Notes: a model not told the origin generated them from the sequence alone. 64,000 nucleotides of DNA from Dryocosmus kuriphilus (GCA_038277395.1 CM076190.1:128432197-128496196); one strand, 5' to 3'; numbered from the stretch's first letter, positions 11,695 to 24,211 are shown. Numbers and translations: made by a program.

Positions 11695-12117
11695 TGTTCG
11701 CGTACTTTGAGCTCTCACGTAGAAGGTTGACTTGTTTGATTGCGGTGCCTGGACAGAGGGCGTGGACGCTGGCCCCCACATGCTTGAGGAAGGCCCGCTG
11801 GTGGGGTAAGCGTGCGCGCCAAAGGATGGAGATGCCATCCGGCATCAGTAGTGTTGTGAGCCTCGATCCGCTGAGCGTGGTGTGGTGTGTGCATTGATAT
11901 GTCGGGTAGTGAGGAGTGTGTTCCTTTGTTCTTTGTACGGTGTTGTGAGATCTGCATCCTTTATAATTGCTACCGGCGACCTAAGCCCACGGGCCCACGT
12001 GGGCGGCACGGTGTTTCACGGGGCTGAGCCCCTTCTTATCATAAGGTATTCTGAAGAAATCCTTCTGTTTAATAATAATAGTAATTAGTATATAATAAAG
12101 TTAATTTTGGCCATGGC
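11695..12117 (+). repeat. BEL/Pao LTR, left copy (3' end truncated)
   Basis: Starts TGTTCGCGTA and aligns over about 420 bp with 22676-23101, including the shared boxes GAGGGCGTGGACGCT, CCGGCATCAGTAGTGT and GGGCTGAGCCCCTTCTTATC. The right copy appears to continue past 23101 (AATAAA at 23131) while the left stops at the pseudogene beginning about 12110, so the left LTR is probably truncated. Its left flank is array-type sequence, so the element inserted into the 190-bp array. Confidence 0.75.
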
Positions 12118-13293
12118 CAGCGTCGAATAGATGACACGTTCAAATTTGTGTCAGAAATGTTGGCCCCGAAGGTTTTTGCTACTATGGGTAATATAACTAA
12201 GGCATGTGCATTGATAATACGTGACATATCCAGAGCTGTCACCACTTCTCGCGTAATAACATTCTTTCTGCCCTCTGCCTTTAAGTTAACAGAATACTCA
12301 GAATCCGAGTCCCTGCTGTCAACTTTGGCTTCAAAGCCACCGTCGTAATAGCCAGAACTCTCCAGAATAGCTTCTAGATGAGCAAAGACCATACAAAAAT
12401 GAGTATCTTGGTACTTGCATATTTGATTATTACCCTTCAAATCCCTAACCAAAAACCAATTGTAAAGGAGCATCTCGACCGTTTTGCATGTTTAAAAAGG
12501 TAGAGTAACGTAACACAACCCATCTCGGTGTATACGTGACATCAAAAGAAGACACTCACTGCTCCGTAAACATTTTCTTTGTAAAACCGAAACTGCGGTT
12601 CGTACAAATACAATGAAAGGTATACTGAACTCATCTCATCAATTTGCTTTCACACACGAACGTTTGAGATTCTTTCCCGATTTGATATGGTGAAGACTGC
12701 GAATCATGAGTTAAATAAAATTACAAATATAAGTATTTATAGAAAAGATCCATAACACATCTCCTGAGACTTTCAATTTTTTGGATTCATTCTCTTTCCG
12801 CTCTTCTAAAACTCTCTTCTTTTCCCTCCTATTCACTTCAGCCTGGGCTTTCCTCTTTTCACATTTTATCAGATTCGAGTCCACATCTTCAAAAAATCCT
12901 TTTCTTTTCCCACGATCCCTTTGATCCTCAAGAAACTTGAGATCTTCTTCAAGAACAGCTCTAACTGAGTTTTTCCTTTCTTTTCTAATTTGAGTCTGTA
13001 TCTGTTCATGTGCAATTTTAAAGGATAAATCAAACAGTTCCTAAAGCTTCTCCTTAAATACATCCACTTATTTCTCTTCGCAGTGGAATTTCTGTTTTGA
13101 TCCAGTACTTTTCAAAAGCCTCTCTAACAACAAGTCTGTCACTTTCCAGGACGTTTCTACCGGTCCTTCGATGAAGGTGGAAAAAATAATAGAGAGCATT
13201 CCTGTTATACGGCAACTTCCTTGCACATATTCCAAGGACAGACGCTTCCATCCCAATGTGCTCTATGACAGTCAAACTACGAAGAGTTGCCAT
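12110..13293 (-). pseudogene. Degenerate arthropod-type multi-copy gene fragment
   Basis: On the minus strand, sequence from 13293 to about 12110 reads as one broken protein. The first part contains MATLRSLTVIEHIG. A Lys/Glu-rich coiled-coil-like stretch follows at about 13070-12780 (EDLKFLEDQRDRGKRKGF, RREKRRVLEERKENE). After a gap comes GRKNVITREVVTALDMSRII and a NLNVSSIRRW box. This domain order is familiar from uncharacterised, multi-copy arthropod proteins, possibly of transposon origin; function unknown. The 3' end is lost at the junction with the BEL LTR. Confidence 0.5.
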
Positions 13294-14060
13294 AATGCTT
13301 AAGAGCGAAAAAAATAAAGCGAAACAACTTTACTGATCTCAAGTAGCACTTTTGTTTTATTTTCGTCCAGAAGCGACGCATACTATGAACCACTCCTCCC
13401 ACTCCAGCCTCCTCGTGACGGCAGAGCTTGTACAGGCAGCTTGTAGGGTTAGCGGCCCAGTGATATAGCGGCGCGCGAGAATCGCATACAACATATCTCG
13501 AAAAACGCTACAGATATACCAAAACGGACAAAACTTTCGCCTAAATAGGCCGTAAAATGGCCCCTTTACCCCTATGGCGATTTTATCTGCTTGAAAAAAC
13601 GGATTTTTGAAATTATTGCAGTTAGGCCCCTGGGGCCACCTCAAAAAATCAATCAATCGCTATAAAACTGAAATACGATTGACCTCACCCCAAAACGATA
13701 CTTTTCCTGCAATAAAGTTTTTACTATTCGTATTTTTCAGAAATAAGACCTGGGCTAGGGTACGGTCAGAGCTTAGTGGTAATGGTTTACGCATTGATTA
13801 ACATTTTATAACTGTTTGACCTGACTTGCTCAGATTGCTTTAGCACTGGATTACTTTATATATTCGTAAATTATTTAAATGATTGAACATTGTTAATGTT
13901 AGATAAAAGGTAGTAGCATAATGATGCCTGCCCCTCTTCGAGGGCTTGCTGCACTGGAAAATGCGCACGTGGAAGAAATGGAGCACATTGGTGCACGTCT
14001 GAGAGAGAGATCACACAATTCACTAAATAAAATTATGTTTAAGTCACGTATTGACGCTCA
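13294..14060. other. Spacer without recognised gene
   Basis: Contains a 300-bp open stretch on the minus strand (13656-13357) with no recognised motif, and GC-richer sequence at 13400-13640. I see no gene, RNA or clear repeat partner in the window. Confidence 0.4.
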
Positions 14061-15746
14061 CGGTGGTCCGTAACAAGCCATATATGCGACGGAAAAGTAC
14101 CTCCGATTTTATTGCAGGAATCGATGAAGGAACACTCAAGAAGCGTGAATACCAAATTTGAACAAAATAGACAGCTAATAAATTATGTGAATGTAAGTAA
14201 TGTAAGTTTGTAAGGAAAAAAGGAAATTTGGAGAAGATGTCATCAACCGAAGGACCGAAATTAAATAAAAGAAATATTGTAAAAATTGCAAAGAATTATT
14301 GAAAGCCACTGCAGTACAAGAACATGTTTGTTCGAGCTCGAGTTCAACGAAATACATTGCTAGTTTGAAAAGTAAAGTGTTACATGGTTTACCGTTGCAA
14401 AAAAAAAAGCTTTAGCGTGCCATTTACTAGATGATATTTCTAATGCTATTAAAAGTGAATTAGAAGAAGATGGTGAAGACAAAACTCCAAATAAGGTACT
14501 GTATCTGTATTTATCTCGAGAGCGTGGGCAAAAATTATACGTAAACTTGGATCGATCGAAAAGTGACGAGCAAAGACCGATGATATCTGCCACAGCTATT
14601 TCAAAAATTTCAATCGATTTTGGAATTTCTACTAATAAAATGAAGGGTATTTGTTCATCTTTACGAAATGCTTCAAATAGAAAAAGAAAACTTTTCGAAC
14701 CAAACATAAGGGAGCATTTACAAGAACTTAACCACCGAGTAGACGAATACTTTGACGTAAAGAATTGTAATATAATCAAAATTAACAATAACGAAACGGA
14801 TACTTCTACTGAAACTGCCATTGTTTGTAATAATGTTGAAGGCCTCGTCGATTCTGTCAAAAAAGAAAGAGCGTGTGACCAAACTCACTTAAAGTCAAAG
14901 ATAAATGGCGGAGGTGGTTTTCTAAAAGTTACTCTGTCAATACTGTCTATTGATAATTATTTAGGAGTTAATAGTAAAAAAAATCGATAATTTAGCTACG
15001 ATGAATCAAAAAAGTTCAAAGATTCAGGTGTTAAGAAACTTTTGTTGCTTGGTTTAGTTGAGAGTACGCAGGAAAAGTACGAAAATGTGCCAATGCTTTG
15101 GTCACTGTTGAAAATCAGAAATTTGAAAGGTACTGTAGCGACCGATTTGAAAATGGCTAATATTCTAGTAGGTATTATGTCTCACGCGAGTACTTATTCT
15201 TGCACGTGGTCTATGTCATCAAAATATAAAGTGAATGTTTGTGGCGAATATAGAACTGTTGAAAATTGCAAGACTAATTATACAGCGTGGCAGAACAAAA
15301 GTGTCAAAAAGCAATTTGCTAAAAAATTCAAATGCTCCATACATAATCCTATAGTTTCTACTACAAACGATAAAGAGCGTATCACCGATATAATTCCACC
15401 ACCAGAACTTCACTTGATGATCGGGGTTGTAAATACACTGTGCAAACACATGTAAAAGGAGGATACTCTCCAAGACTTGATGCTGACCGTTTCAGAGCAT
15501 AGAAAGACTCTGCCCAACTATAAGAAAGAGACAATTTACAACTAATATTTTAATGAATAATGTTGCATTTCTTTGAGTATGTACTACAAATATCACTGTA
15601 TTTTTATAAAGAATTGGTCACAACCTACCTGAAATACTTGAGTACTTGAGTTCGAATCTGAGAGCATCGCGTGGGCGAAAATGTGTCATGTCACGTGTGA
15701 ATTTGTTCCTGGAAGTCCTGCATTTGCTGATAATTCATGTAAAGTA

Positions 15747-17047
15747 CGAGGCACGTCCAGAAAGTAAGGTACTCTCACGGCTGTAGGGAATACTTTTTCG
15801 ACATGTTGGCAACACTGCCGCGTAGCCTGACCCCTCCCCTTCAAAACGAAACCAATCCGAGGTCACTGTGTTGAAAACTCTTGACGCAGTAGCATCTCTC
15901 GCGAAAAATTTTGATCGCATCTCCCGCAAAGTGTGAAATTCGCGCCGTCATTCGCTACCTCGCTGTGAAGGGAAAAGCTCCAGTTGAGATTTATAATGAG
16001 GTGAAAACTTTTTACGGTAATGGAGCTACGAATTGTACGAGTGTGTGCAAGTGGTGTCGCGAATTTAAAAATGGCCTTACTTCCGTGCATGACGATCAGA
16101 GGAGCGGAATGTGGAAGAAATCGAGATTGCGGTCCGTGACGATCGCAGATTGACGTTAGATGATCATTCTGCGATGTTTCCGGAAATCTCCAGATCCCTG
16201 TTACACGAAACACTCACAGAAACTCTCGGATATCTTAAATTGTCTGCGAGGTGGGTCCCAAAACAGCTGACAGAACAGCACAAGTTTAATTGAATGCAGA
16301 GCTCCAAAGAGCTTTTGGAGCGCTACGAACCCGAAGGCGATGACTTTCTCTACTCTATTGTTACTGGAGACGAAACTTGGGTTGTCCGCTACACGCCTGA
16401 AACTAAGAAGCAGTCTCAACAATGGCGCCACACCTTGTCACCCTACGCCAAGAAATTCAAAACCACAATTTCAGCCAAAAAAATCATGGCATCTGTATTT
16501 TGGGACCATGAAGGCATAATTTTGATTGAAAATCTGCCTCACGGGGAGAGCATTAACGCGGCAAGATACTGTGAGACGCTGAAAAAATTGAAAAAGGGTG
16601 ATTCAGAATAAAAGGAGGGGCATGCTGACGAAGGGGGTCTTCCTGCTGCATGACAATGTCAAAAATCACACGGCCAACGCCACAAAGAAACTCCTGGACT
16701 CTTTTGGATGGGACGTTTTAAACCATCCCCTGTATTCCCTTGACCTGGCCTCTTCAGATTTCCATCTCTTCACTTCCCTGAAGGTGCGCATGGGTGGAAA
16801 CAAGTTTTCAACGGACGAGGAGGCGAAGGGGGAGGTGGAGAAGTGGGCGAAAGAGCTGGCGGGAGACTTCTTCGAGGCAGGCATAAAAAAATTGATCCCG
16901 CGGCCCACCACTTGCATGGAGAGGGATGGTGGCTATGTCGAAAAATAACTTACATATGTACAAGTGTAACCAACTATGTTTTTGTTTCAATACATTTTTT
17001 TTGAAGCCTACATAAATTGAGTACACTTACTTTCTGGACGTGCCTCG
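15747..17047 (+). mobile_element. mariner element, copy 2 (full length), flanked by TA
   Basis: 1301 bp with ends CGAGGCACGTCCAGAAAGTA on both sides (inverted) and TA at 15745-15746 and 17048-17049. It sits inside the transposase-like gene of the TIR element, so it inserted later. Confidence 0.92.
15908..16948 (+). pseudogene. mariner transposase, near full length but inactivated
   Basis: Relative to copy 1 the start ATG is ATT (15908-15910). The reading frame shifts near 16110, where a short block is also missing, has an in-frame TGA at 16291-16293, and shifts again near 16600. Readable motifs are VCKWCREFKN (DNA-binding half), VTGDETWVVRY (first catalytic Asp), LLHDNVKNHTAN (second) and YSLDLASSDFHLF (third). 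The third motif has lost consensus residues (normally PPYSPDLAPSD). It shows what copy 1 has lost: the block from 16110 to 16465. Confidence 0.85.
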
Positions 17048-17589
17048 TACTCATGTACAGTTCACTGCTTTAATGACGTTCGATATGTTATCGATTCTTG
17101 CTTTCCTATTGATTTAAAAGAAAAGTTTAAAGAGTCCCCTTATAATTTTGAAAAAAGTTATGTCAGTTTAAAAATTCCGATCACTCCTAAAGTTCACGCA
17201 GTTTTGTTTGACGTTCCAGATTATTGTTCTACAGTTAATAAGGGTTCAGGATTTTTTAGTGAACAGGCAGTTGAATCGGTGCATTATGATTTTCAATCAA
17301 TTTGGAATAAGCACAGAGTAATAAGTACACATCCAAATTGTTCCACTAAGCTTCTACGAGCTGTCCAAGTGTAGAATACTAAACATGTTTAATTTGTATA
17401 TTATTTATTATGTGCTATATTATAGTATTATTTATTACTTGGAAAGAAAACATTTTTTAAATAAAAAATCACACTTCTTCAGTGTTCCTTAATCGATTCC
17501 TGCAATAAAATCGGAGATGCTTTTCCGTCGCAGATATGGCTTGTTCCGGACTACGCGCTCTCAAAGGGATTTGATCAGAGCCACCTGAG

Positions 17590-18780
17590 GCGCACTCAGA
17601 GATACTCGGTCGAGAGGATGCTGAGGCTGACCCTTAAATTTCTGGTAATATTTTTCCTAGAATACAAAGCGTATATGAAGACCTTTTAGACGAATTGCTC
17701 ATTAAGCAATCGCAATTTAAGGATAACGTTCGACCTCCTGCTCGCCCCGTGCTGGGTCAAAACGATACGTTAATCGATAAATTAGACACGGCAAGATTAC
17801 CGAAACTTGATCTTCCAAAGTTTTCCGGTTACTATGAGGATTAGGAGAGTTTCTTTGATCTGTTTACTTCGTTTGTGCATTCAGGAAAGGCATCGGATGC
17901 TACTAAGTTGAGATATCTTAAACTTTGTTTGACGGGAATAGCGGCAGATCTAGTTAAAAATGTCGCTATTACTGATGCAAATTATTTTACAACTTGTCAA
18001 GATCTGACACAACGGTTTTATAACCCTAAGCTTATCGTGAGTAATCATTTAAGTGCTATAATGAAAATTCTTGCTTTGAAAAAGGAGTCAGCCTTGGATC
18101 TACGTGTGTTTTCTGACGAAGCACAGCGTATCGTTCGCGCTATATCTAATTTGAAAATGCCCGTCGAAAATTGGAATATATTGCTCACACATATATTATC
18201 TGCAAAGTTGGATCCGGAAACTCGAAAGGTTTAGGGATCGGAGTTGAGCGCGTGAGATCGCGTTGCTATCGTCAACGTAGAAGGAAGCTCGTCCTCAGGC
18301 TTAGCTGAGCCCGAACCGTTACATCACTTCCCGAAATCCTCAGAATTCGCAGATGTTCTCGAGAAGCGTTCGCAAACGCTGAGCATGATTGCAGCTGAAA
18401 ATACTGTTGATAAAAGGTCGTTCTCAGACTCAAAACAGACTCACGGTGCGCAAAAGGTATTCTACACGCGGCAAGACTTGAAATCACCTCCAAAATGCGT
18501 TTCTTGCTTGGGTTCTCATCAACTGTGGAAATGCTATAAACTAAAGGCTAAGTCGCCGTATGAGCGCCGGTCCGAGATAAGACGTTTAAAATTGTGCTTT
18601 ATTTTTGTTGGTCAGCATATACTCAACGCGTGTAATTCTAAGGGACGCTGCCATATGTGTCAAGAAGAACAGAATACGCTGCTTCATCTCGATTCGATAC
18701 GATTTCGCAGAGTTTCCCGCAATCATCAAACGTTGTTGATAAAAAAACCCGAGGTGAACAGCAATGCATCGCTGTAGAAT
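17590..18780 (+). pseudogene. BEL/Pao gag region, 5' truncated
   Basis: A gag-like segment at 17650-18234 reads LDTARLPKLDLPKFSG and then FTSFVHSGKASDATKLRYLK, the region known as DUF1759 in BEL/Pao gag. A stop (TAG) occurs at about 17841. The next segment (18385-18777) holds CX2C-type knuckles CVSCLGSHQLWKC and CHMCQEEQNTLLH. The N-terminal part and 5' leader are missing; the sequence upstream belongs to the TIR transposon. The order fits a BEL element whose LTRs are at 11695 and 22676. Confidence 0.75.
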
Positions 18781-18786
18781 GTAAAC

Positions 18787-19218
18787 ATGCTAACTGCTAG
18801 TATTCCCAAAGCGAGGCGCACAGCTTTTTTAGCCACAGCTCAAGTTACTCTTCGAGAAGCGTGCGGCAGACATGCTCGCGTACATGCGGTGCTCGACCAA
18901 GGTTCGGAAGCGAAGTTTGTCACGGAGGTAATCACGCAGCTGCTCGGATTACCCAAACGCCCGGTCAAGATTTCGTTATTGGGAGTCGGTGCAGGTTCTT
19001 TGAGTAGAGCTAATACCGTGATATCACTTACGATGCAATCGGTAATTAATCCAGAGTTTCAAATAGAAACGGAATTTCTCATACTTCCCCGTTTTTCGTC
19101 ACACTCAACAACGCGTAGTATCATGGAAATAGATCTAGAGCACTACGCGCATATAACTTTGGCTGATCCTCAATTTTACATTAGAGATTCTGTAGATAGA
19201 TATGATATTAGGGGCTGA
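18787..19218 (+). pseudogene. BEL/Pao aspartic protease region
   Basis: 143-aa open segment. The active-site-like motif is AVLDQGSEAKFV, where the family usually has D(S/Q)GS; DUF1758-type protease. Followed by KISLLGVGAGS. It continues the gag frame only after breaks, so it would not be made as a normal polyprotein. Confidence 0.75.
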
Positions 19219-22200
19219 CGTTTACGGACACCTATTGCGGCCTGGTGTGCACAAATTTTCCAATTCAAATCTGATTACTCAAGACACAGCGTTCAGATGG
19301 ATTCTATAGGGAAAACTTCGAGCAAGCGCGTCACGGCGGGCAGAGCACTACACTCACGCTCCGGTTAAACCGCTGCATTGCGTTCCGGCAAATGATCTGA
19401 ATGACTCATTGCAACGGTTTTGGAATCTCAAAGAATTACCGGACACTGCTCACAAATTAAAGCCCGAAGATGAAGCATGCAAGACACTTTTGCGTGAAGC
19501 ACATACGCGCAACCATGATGGTCGGTATGTAGTGCACCTCCCTTTGAAATCCGTTCCACCGGCAGTGGCCGCGGAGACCCGACGTATGTCGTTAGGTTCG
19601 CCCTCTCATATGTATCATCGGTTTTCACGCGACTCTAAACTCGAGGAAGCTTATCGTGGTTTTATGACTATGTACGAACAACTCGGGCATATGAAGCGAA
19701 CTCCTGCAGCAGAGATAGATAATCCCCTCTAAAATTGCGAGTAGCTTTTGTTTCCCCTAGGCTGACACGCGATAAGCATTGTGGATCGGCTCTTCAAGCT
19801 GACCTCACCTTGATATTACTTAATTGGCGTAAATATCGTTAAGCTTTCACGTCCGGCATTGTTAAAATATTCCGTCAAATTCGCGTTGCCCCAGAGGCTC
19901 AAGATCATGAACGAATTTTATGAGCCCTTAGTCCTAATGAGCCTCCAATAGACTGCCGATTGACTACCGCAACCTACGGAATGGATTGCGCGCCATATTT
20001 CACAATTCGCATATTTTTGCAAACGGTGCTCAGTGTTTCGAGGATAATACCTATGTAGATGATATTTTTTCTAGGGCTGATGGGCTCTCAATTACTGTCT
20101 CAAAGAGAGAAGAGCTAACTGAGGTTCTCGGATCGGCCGGCATCTAATTAAATAAATGGGCCGCGAATCACGATGATCTTCTGCCGGCATGCCTGAAACA
20201 ACCACGTACTGACGCTGGAAAGTAAATTATTAGAGACGCAGCTGTAAAAATGTTGGGTGTGCATTGGAATCCAAAGCGCGATGCGTTTACTTTTAGCGCA
20301 CTCAATTTCAAAACATTAGCTGGTGCATCGACAAAATGAGATGTTCTTTCGTATATCATTCGTTTGTTCGATCGCCTCGGCTGGCATTCACCAGTTACAG
20401 TCACTGCTAAAATTTTAATGCAGGTTTTAAAGATTCTAAAATGTGACTGGGATACACCTTTACCTATTTTCGTGCGTGACAGGTGGCTAGAATATTGTAA
20501 TTCACTTGCATCTCTATCGGAATTAGCCGCAGATCGTTGGTTAGGTGCTTCCTCTGGTCAGTCCTATCAATTTCGTGGCTTTTCCGATGCATATTTGCGT
20601 ACCTATGCGGGTGCTGTATATCTTAGAGTTGATGAAGGTAACGGAAACTCCCGTGTCTCACTTTTAACTGACAAGAAACAAGTAGCCCCAGCAGAAACGG
20701 TTAGTATATCTAATCTGGAATTATGTGGAGCTGTGCTCCTCGTAAAATTCAAACGTCATATGCAAAAATTAGATTTCTTGAGAAATTTTCCTGTTCACCT
20801 TGGGTCGATAGTCAGATAGTTCTCAATTGGATACGCAAACACGCGCGATCTTGGAAAACGTTCGTCGCGAATCGCGTGACATACATATACAGACTGAATT
20901 ACCTTCCGCTAACTGGTCTCACGTTCCCAGCAGGGAAAGCTCAGCAGACTTAGCGACAGGCGGTTCTAAACCTTCTGAGCAGATCAATGACGATTTATGG
21001 AGGCAGGTCCAACATGGCTCATGTTGCCCTCTGAAAATTGGCCCCAGAGGGCAGCAAGCACATAAATTTTGCACTCTCAGATATCTCCGGCTGAACCGAA
21101 AATCCTTACAAGGTTCTGTTCACTCACACGACTGACCCGCAGCGCTATGCAGACGCTCGCTGATACGTTTGCGAAGACGCAAACTTAATATGAGCGTGTT
21201 TCCTATGTTCTTGACTACTGAAGAAGTTACTGGAGCCCGAAAGTCTATTATAAAACTAGCGCATGCAGCCGCTTTTACTACAAAAATTAATGTGTTAAGT
21301 TCTGAGACTCTTACCTAAACGTAATGTGTTGCGTAAACTTGCTCCGTTTTTAGACAGAATCGGAATCTTACGCGTAGGCGGATGTCTTGCGCATTCTGAG
21401 TTATAAAATGATTCGAAAAATCCACAGATTTCACCGAATTCCTTAGCGCTTAGCCTGTTAATCGTGCGTCAAGTGCATCGCTCTTGACTTCATGGTGGAC
21501 CTACAATTACTGCTAGGATCGTAACACTCCATGCGTGGATTTTATGTAGAAAGCGCTTAATCAAGACTGTTATCCATAAATGTATTACGTGTCAGCGTGT
21601 CAAGCCTCGTATGGCCCATCAATTAATGGGTGATCTTCCTGCTGCACGAGTGACACCCGCTAGGCTGTTTTCGACTGCTGGACACGATTACGTCGGACGG
21701 ATACAATTGCGTACCACAAAGGACCGCGGTCATAAGTCCTATAAAGGTTACATTGTACTATTAGTTTGCTTTGTAACTCGAGCCATTTATTTAGAAATTG
21801 TAAGTGCCTGTATCTCTGCGATGTTTATAGCTGCTTATCGGCGGTTTATCAGTCGACGTGGCGTCTGCCGCAACCTGTTTAGTGATAATTCAACTACCTT
21901 CCATGGGGCCGGTAAGGAGTTAAAGGCTGTTTTTTAACGCAGCTTCCGTTTTTTACAAGAATGCTGCAACTTTACTTGTCAACGACGATAATAATTGGAG
22001 CTTCATTCCCCCGAACGCTCCTCACTATGATGAATTGTGGGAAGCGGGAGTCCAATCAACGAAATATCATTCTAAGAGAGTAATCGGCGAGCATACTCTT
22101 ACCTTTGAGGAACTATGCACACTCTTGACCGAAATCGAAGCCTATCTCAACTCTCGTCTGCTCTGCCCGATAAGTGGAGATATGGACGATTTACCTGCCT

Positions 22201-22604
22201 TAATACCAGCGCATTCCCTCATCGGCGAGACCTTGGGGATGATGCCCGATGAAGAGCCACTATCTGTGCCATGAAATCGACTCAGCCTGTTTCAGTTAGT
22301 ACAGTGCATTTGCAACAATTTCTGCGAGCGCTGATCAAGTGAGCATCTCCAACAACTACATGAAAGAGGCAAATTGAGGGGATCTAAAGAAAATTTTGTG
22401 GTCAGTCAGTTGGTGTTAATTGTGGAAGATTGTTATCCACCTTCGAAATGGCCCATTGATCGGATCGTACAAGTACATTCCGGACCAAACGGTCTTGTAA
22501 GAGTTGCTACGGTGAAAACTCCTACAAGCATTCTAAAGCATCATATTGCTCGGTTTTGCCTATTGTTAACAGCCGACGACTTCAAGAATATAAGGGAAAA
22601 GTGA
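19219..22604 (+). pseudogene. BEL/Pao reverse transcriptase, RNase H and integrase, heavily degraded
   Basis: RT: QRFWNLKELPDTAH at 19409, and the catalytic TYVDDIF at about 20050-20070 (the YVDD form usual in Pao/BEL). Then SYIIRLFDRLGWHSPVT at 20340-20400. RNase H: FRGFSDAYLRTYAGAVYLR and SNLELCGAVLL (20570-20740). Integrase: CHHC region around 21490-21600 (CITCQRVKPR), first Asp in GHDYVGR, second in FSDNSTTFHGAG (consensus Gly lost), Glu region near HTLTFEELCTLL (22095). The C-terminal tail reads SQLVLIVEDCYPPSKWP. Many stops and frameshifts. Confidence 0.85.
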
Positions 22605-22675
22605 GTTAACTATGCGCAGATGGTAATAAATTAATCAGTGAGTGATTTCCGTCCTGCGGACGAAAGCGGGTTGGA

Positions 22676-23101
22676 TGTTCGCGTAATTTGCGCTCTCACG
22701 TAGGAGTTTGACTTATTTGATTGGACCGCCTGAAGAGAGGGCGTGGACGCTCGCCCCCACATGCTTAAGGGAGACCCGATGGTGGAGTAAGCGTGCGTAC
22801 CAAAGGGTAGAGACCCCATCCGGCATCAGTAGTGTAGTGAGCCTCGATCCGTCAAGTGTGATGTGGTGTGTGCCTTGATCTATCGAGTAGTGAAGGAGTG
22901 TGTTCCTTTGTTCCTGGTGCGTCGGTGTAGTTAGGTATGCACCATGCATCCTTTATAATATCTACCGGCGACCTAATCCCAAGTAGGCGGCACGGTGTTT
23001 CGCGGGGCTGAGCCCCTTCTTATCATAAGATACTCTGAAGAAATCTGTCTGTTTAATAATAATAGTAACTAGTACATGATAAAGTTAAGTTTGGCCATGG
23101 C
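22676..23101 (+). repeat. BEL/Pao LTR, right copy
   Basis: Starts TGTTCGCGTA after the purine-rich run GCGGACGAAAGCGGGTTGGA, a likely polypurine tract. It matches the left LTR to 23101. The true 3' end is probably further on: an AATAAA at 23131 and a CCCTCAGACTGTGAGGG hairpin at 23169 lie just beyond. The two LTRs differ by many substitutions, so the insertion is old. Confidence 0.7.
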
Positions 23102-23289
23102 GCCCTTTGTAATCGACTTTCCATGTCAATAAAGAGGTTTGCTTCACTTGCTTGCTCGGGCTTTTCCCTCAGACTGTGAGGGTTTTTACGCCCAAGTAAG
23201 TTATTGCTCATGATTGGTCCGTGAAATTATGCATTTCTTTATTTTGCCCAGAGCCCGGCTACTCGTTCATTTTCCTAATACTTTATTCA

Positions 23290-24200
23290 CAATTATTAAT
23301 TTCAAAAAGGCTCCACTTTAAAAGTTCGTCGATTTTAGACGAAAAAGGTGATTTCTGCCTTTTGTGTAGGGATCGATGACTTTTTTCTGACACCGGATCC
23401 TTTCTAAAGTCATTTGGGAATGTTTGAGTTTATTTTCTGTGTCATAAAGTTGCCACTTACTTATTAAATAGTCTCAACTTCAGGACTTGATCAATTTTAG
23501 ACACCAAGAGTGATTTCTATCCTCGATATAGGTGCCGCCAAATTCTTCCTGACATGGAGAACAAAGATAACCATCTCCGAATGATTCAAGAAGGGAGCCG
23601 AGGTCAGGAAAAAAATCAGCGATCTCTATATCGAGACTGGAAATGACGCCTGCTGTTTAAAATTGGTCAAGTCCTAAAGTCGACCCTTTTAATAAGTAAA
23701 TAGTAACTTTAGAATATAAAAAACAAAAATCAACATCCACAAATGACTTGAGAGATTTGGTGTCATTACAAAATCGACAACCCCTATATCGAAGGTGAAA
23801 ATCTCACTTTTTGACAAAAATTGATCGATTCCTAAAGTCGACACTTTGCATCAAGTAAATGGCCACTTCAGGATGTGGAAAGCAAAGACCAAAATCCCCA
23901 AATTACATTGAAACAGATTCGGTGTCAAGAGAAAAATCATTGTCTCTTATATGGAGGACAAAGGTCACTCGTATTGTTTGAAATCTTTAAAATCTTTAGT
24001 CGACACTTTTCAATTTGTACATGACCACTCCTCGATATGCAAATCAAAGATGAGCATATCCAAATGACTAAGAAGTGATTCAGTGTCAGAATTGAGATCA
24101 ACCACCTCTATATGGATGGTAGAAATCACCCTCATTGTCTAGAATATTTCAAGTCCTAAAGTCGAACCCTTTCAATAAGCAAATGTTCGACTTATCTCAA
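23290..24200. repeat. Satellite-like array, second copy, switching orientation
   Basis: Forward units at 23290-23540 (GATTTCTGCCTTTTGTGTAGG, CTGACACCGGATCC, CTAAAGTCATTTGGG), then reverse-complement units to about 24190 (TCCTAAAGTCGACAC, CCAAATTACATTGA, CTATATCGA boxes). Same family and same forward-to-reverse switch as 10560-11420. Confidence 0.65.
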
Positions 24201-24211
24201 TTCGAAGAATG

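Larger units (their letters stand above)
14360..17374 (+). pseudogene. Transposase-like gene of the TIR element, broken and split by mariner
   Basis: The first part (14360-14990) reads KKALACHLLDDISNAIK, then SATAISKISIDFGIST. The second (15000-15455) reads KLLLLGLVESTQEKYENVP, GTVATDLKMANILVGIMSH and IIPPPELHLMIGVVN. After the mariner, 17060-17374 reads ITPKVHAVLFDVPDYC, GSGFFSEQAVESVHYDF and HRVISTHPN, ending at TAG. I recognise this set of motifs from multi-copy invertebrate proteins that look like transposases, but cannot place the superfamily. Acidic residues in ATDLKMANI, ELHLMIGV and SEQAVES are candidates for a catalytic triad (inference). Stops at 14988 and 15455, plus the nested insertion, inactivate it. 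Confidence 0.6.
14063..17555 (+). mobile_element. TIR DNA transposon, unassigned superfamily, carrying nested mariner
   Basis: Inverted terminal repeats of about 85 bp: the left (14063-14150) holds AACAAGCCATATATGCGACG and CGATTTTATTGCAGGAATCG, and the right (17467-17555) holds their reverse complements. Outer limits are approximate because GGTCCGTAACAAG and AGTCCGGAACAAG diverge at the tip, and no target duplication is clear. Removing the 1301-bp mariner leaves about 2.2 kb with one broken transposase-like gene. Confidence 0.75.

Noticed and set aside
11694..12088. Small frames in the BEL LTR
   Set aside because: Not preserved between the two LTR copies, so not coding.
15640..15670. GAGTTCGAATCTGAG resembling a tRNA B box
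   Set aside because: No A box or clover-leaf around it; it lies in the transposase-like gene of the TIR element.
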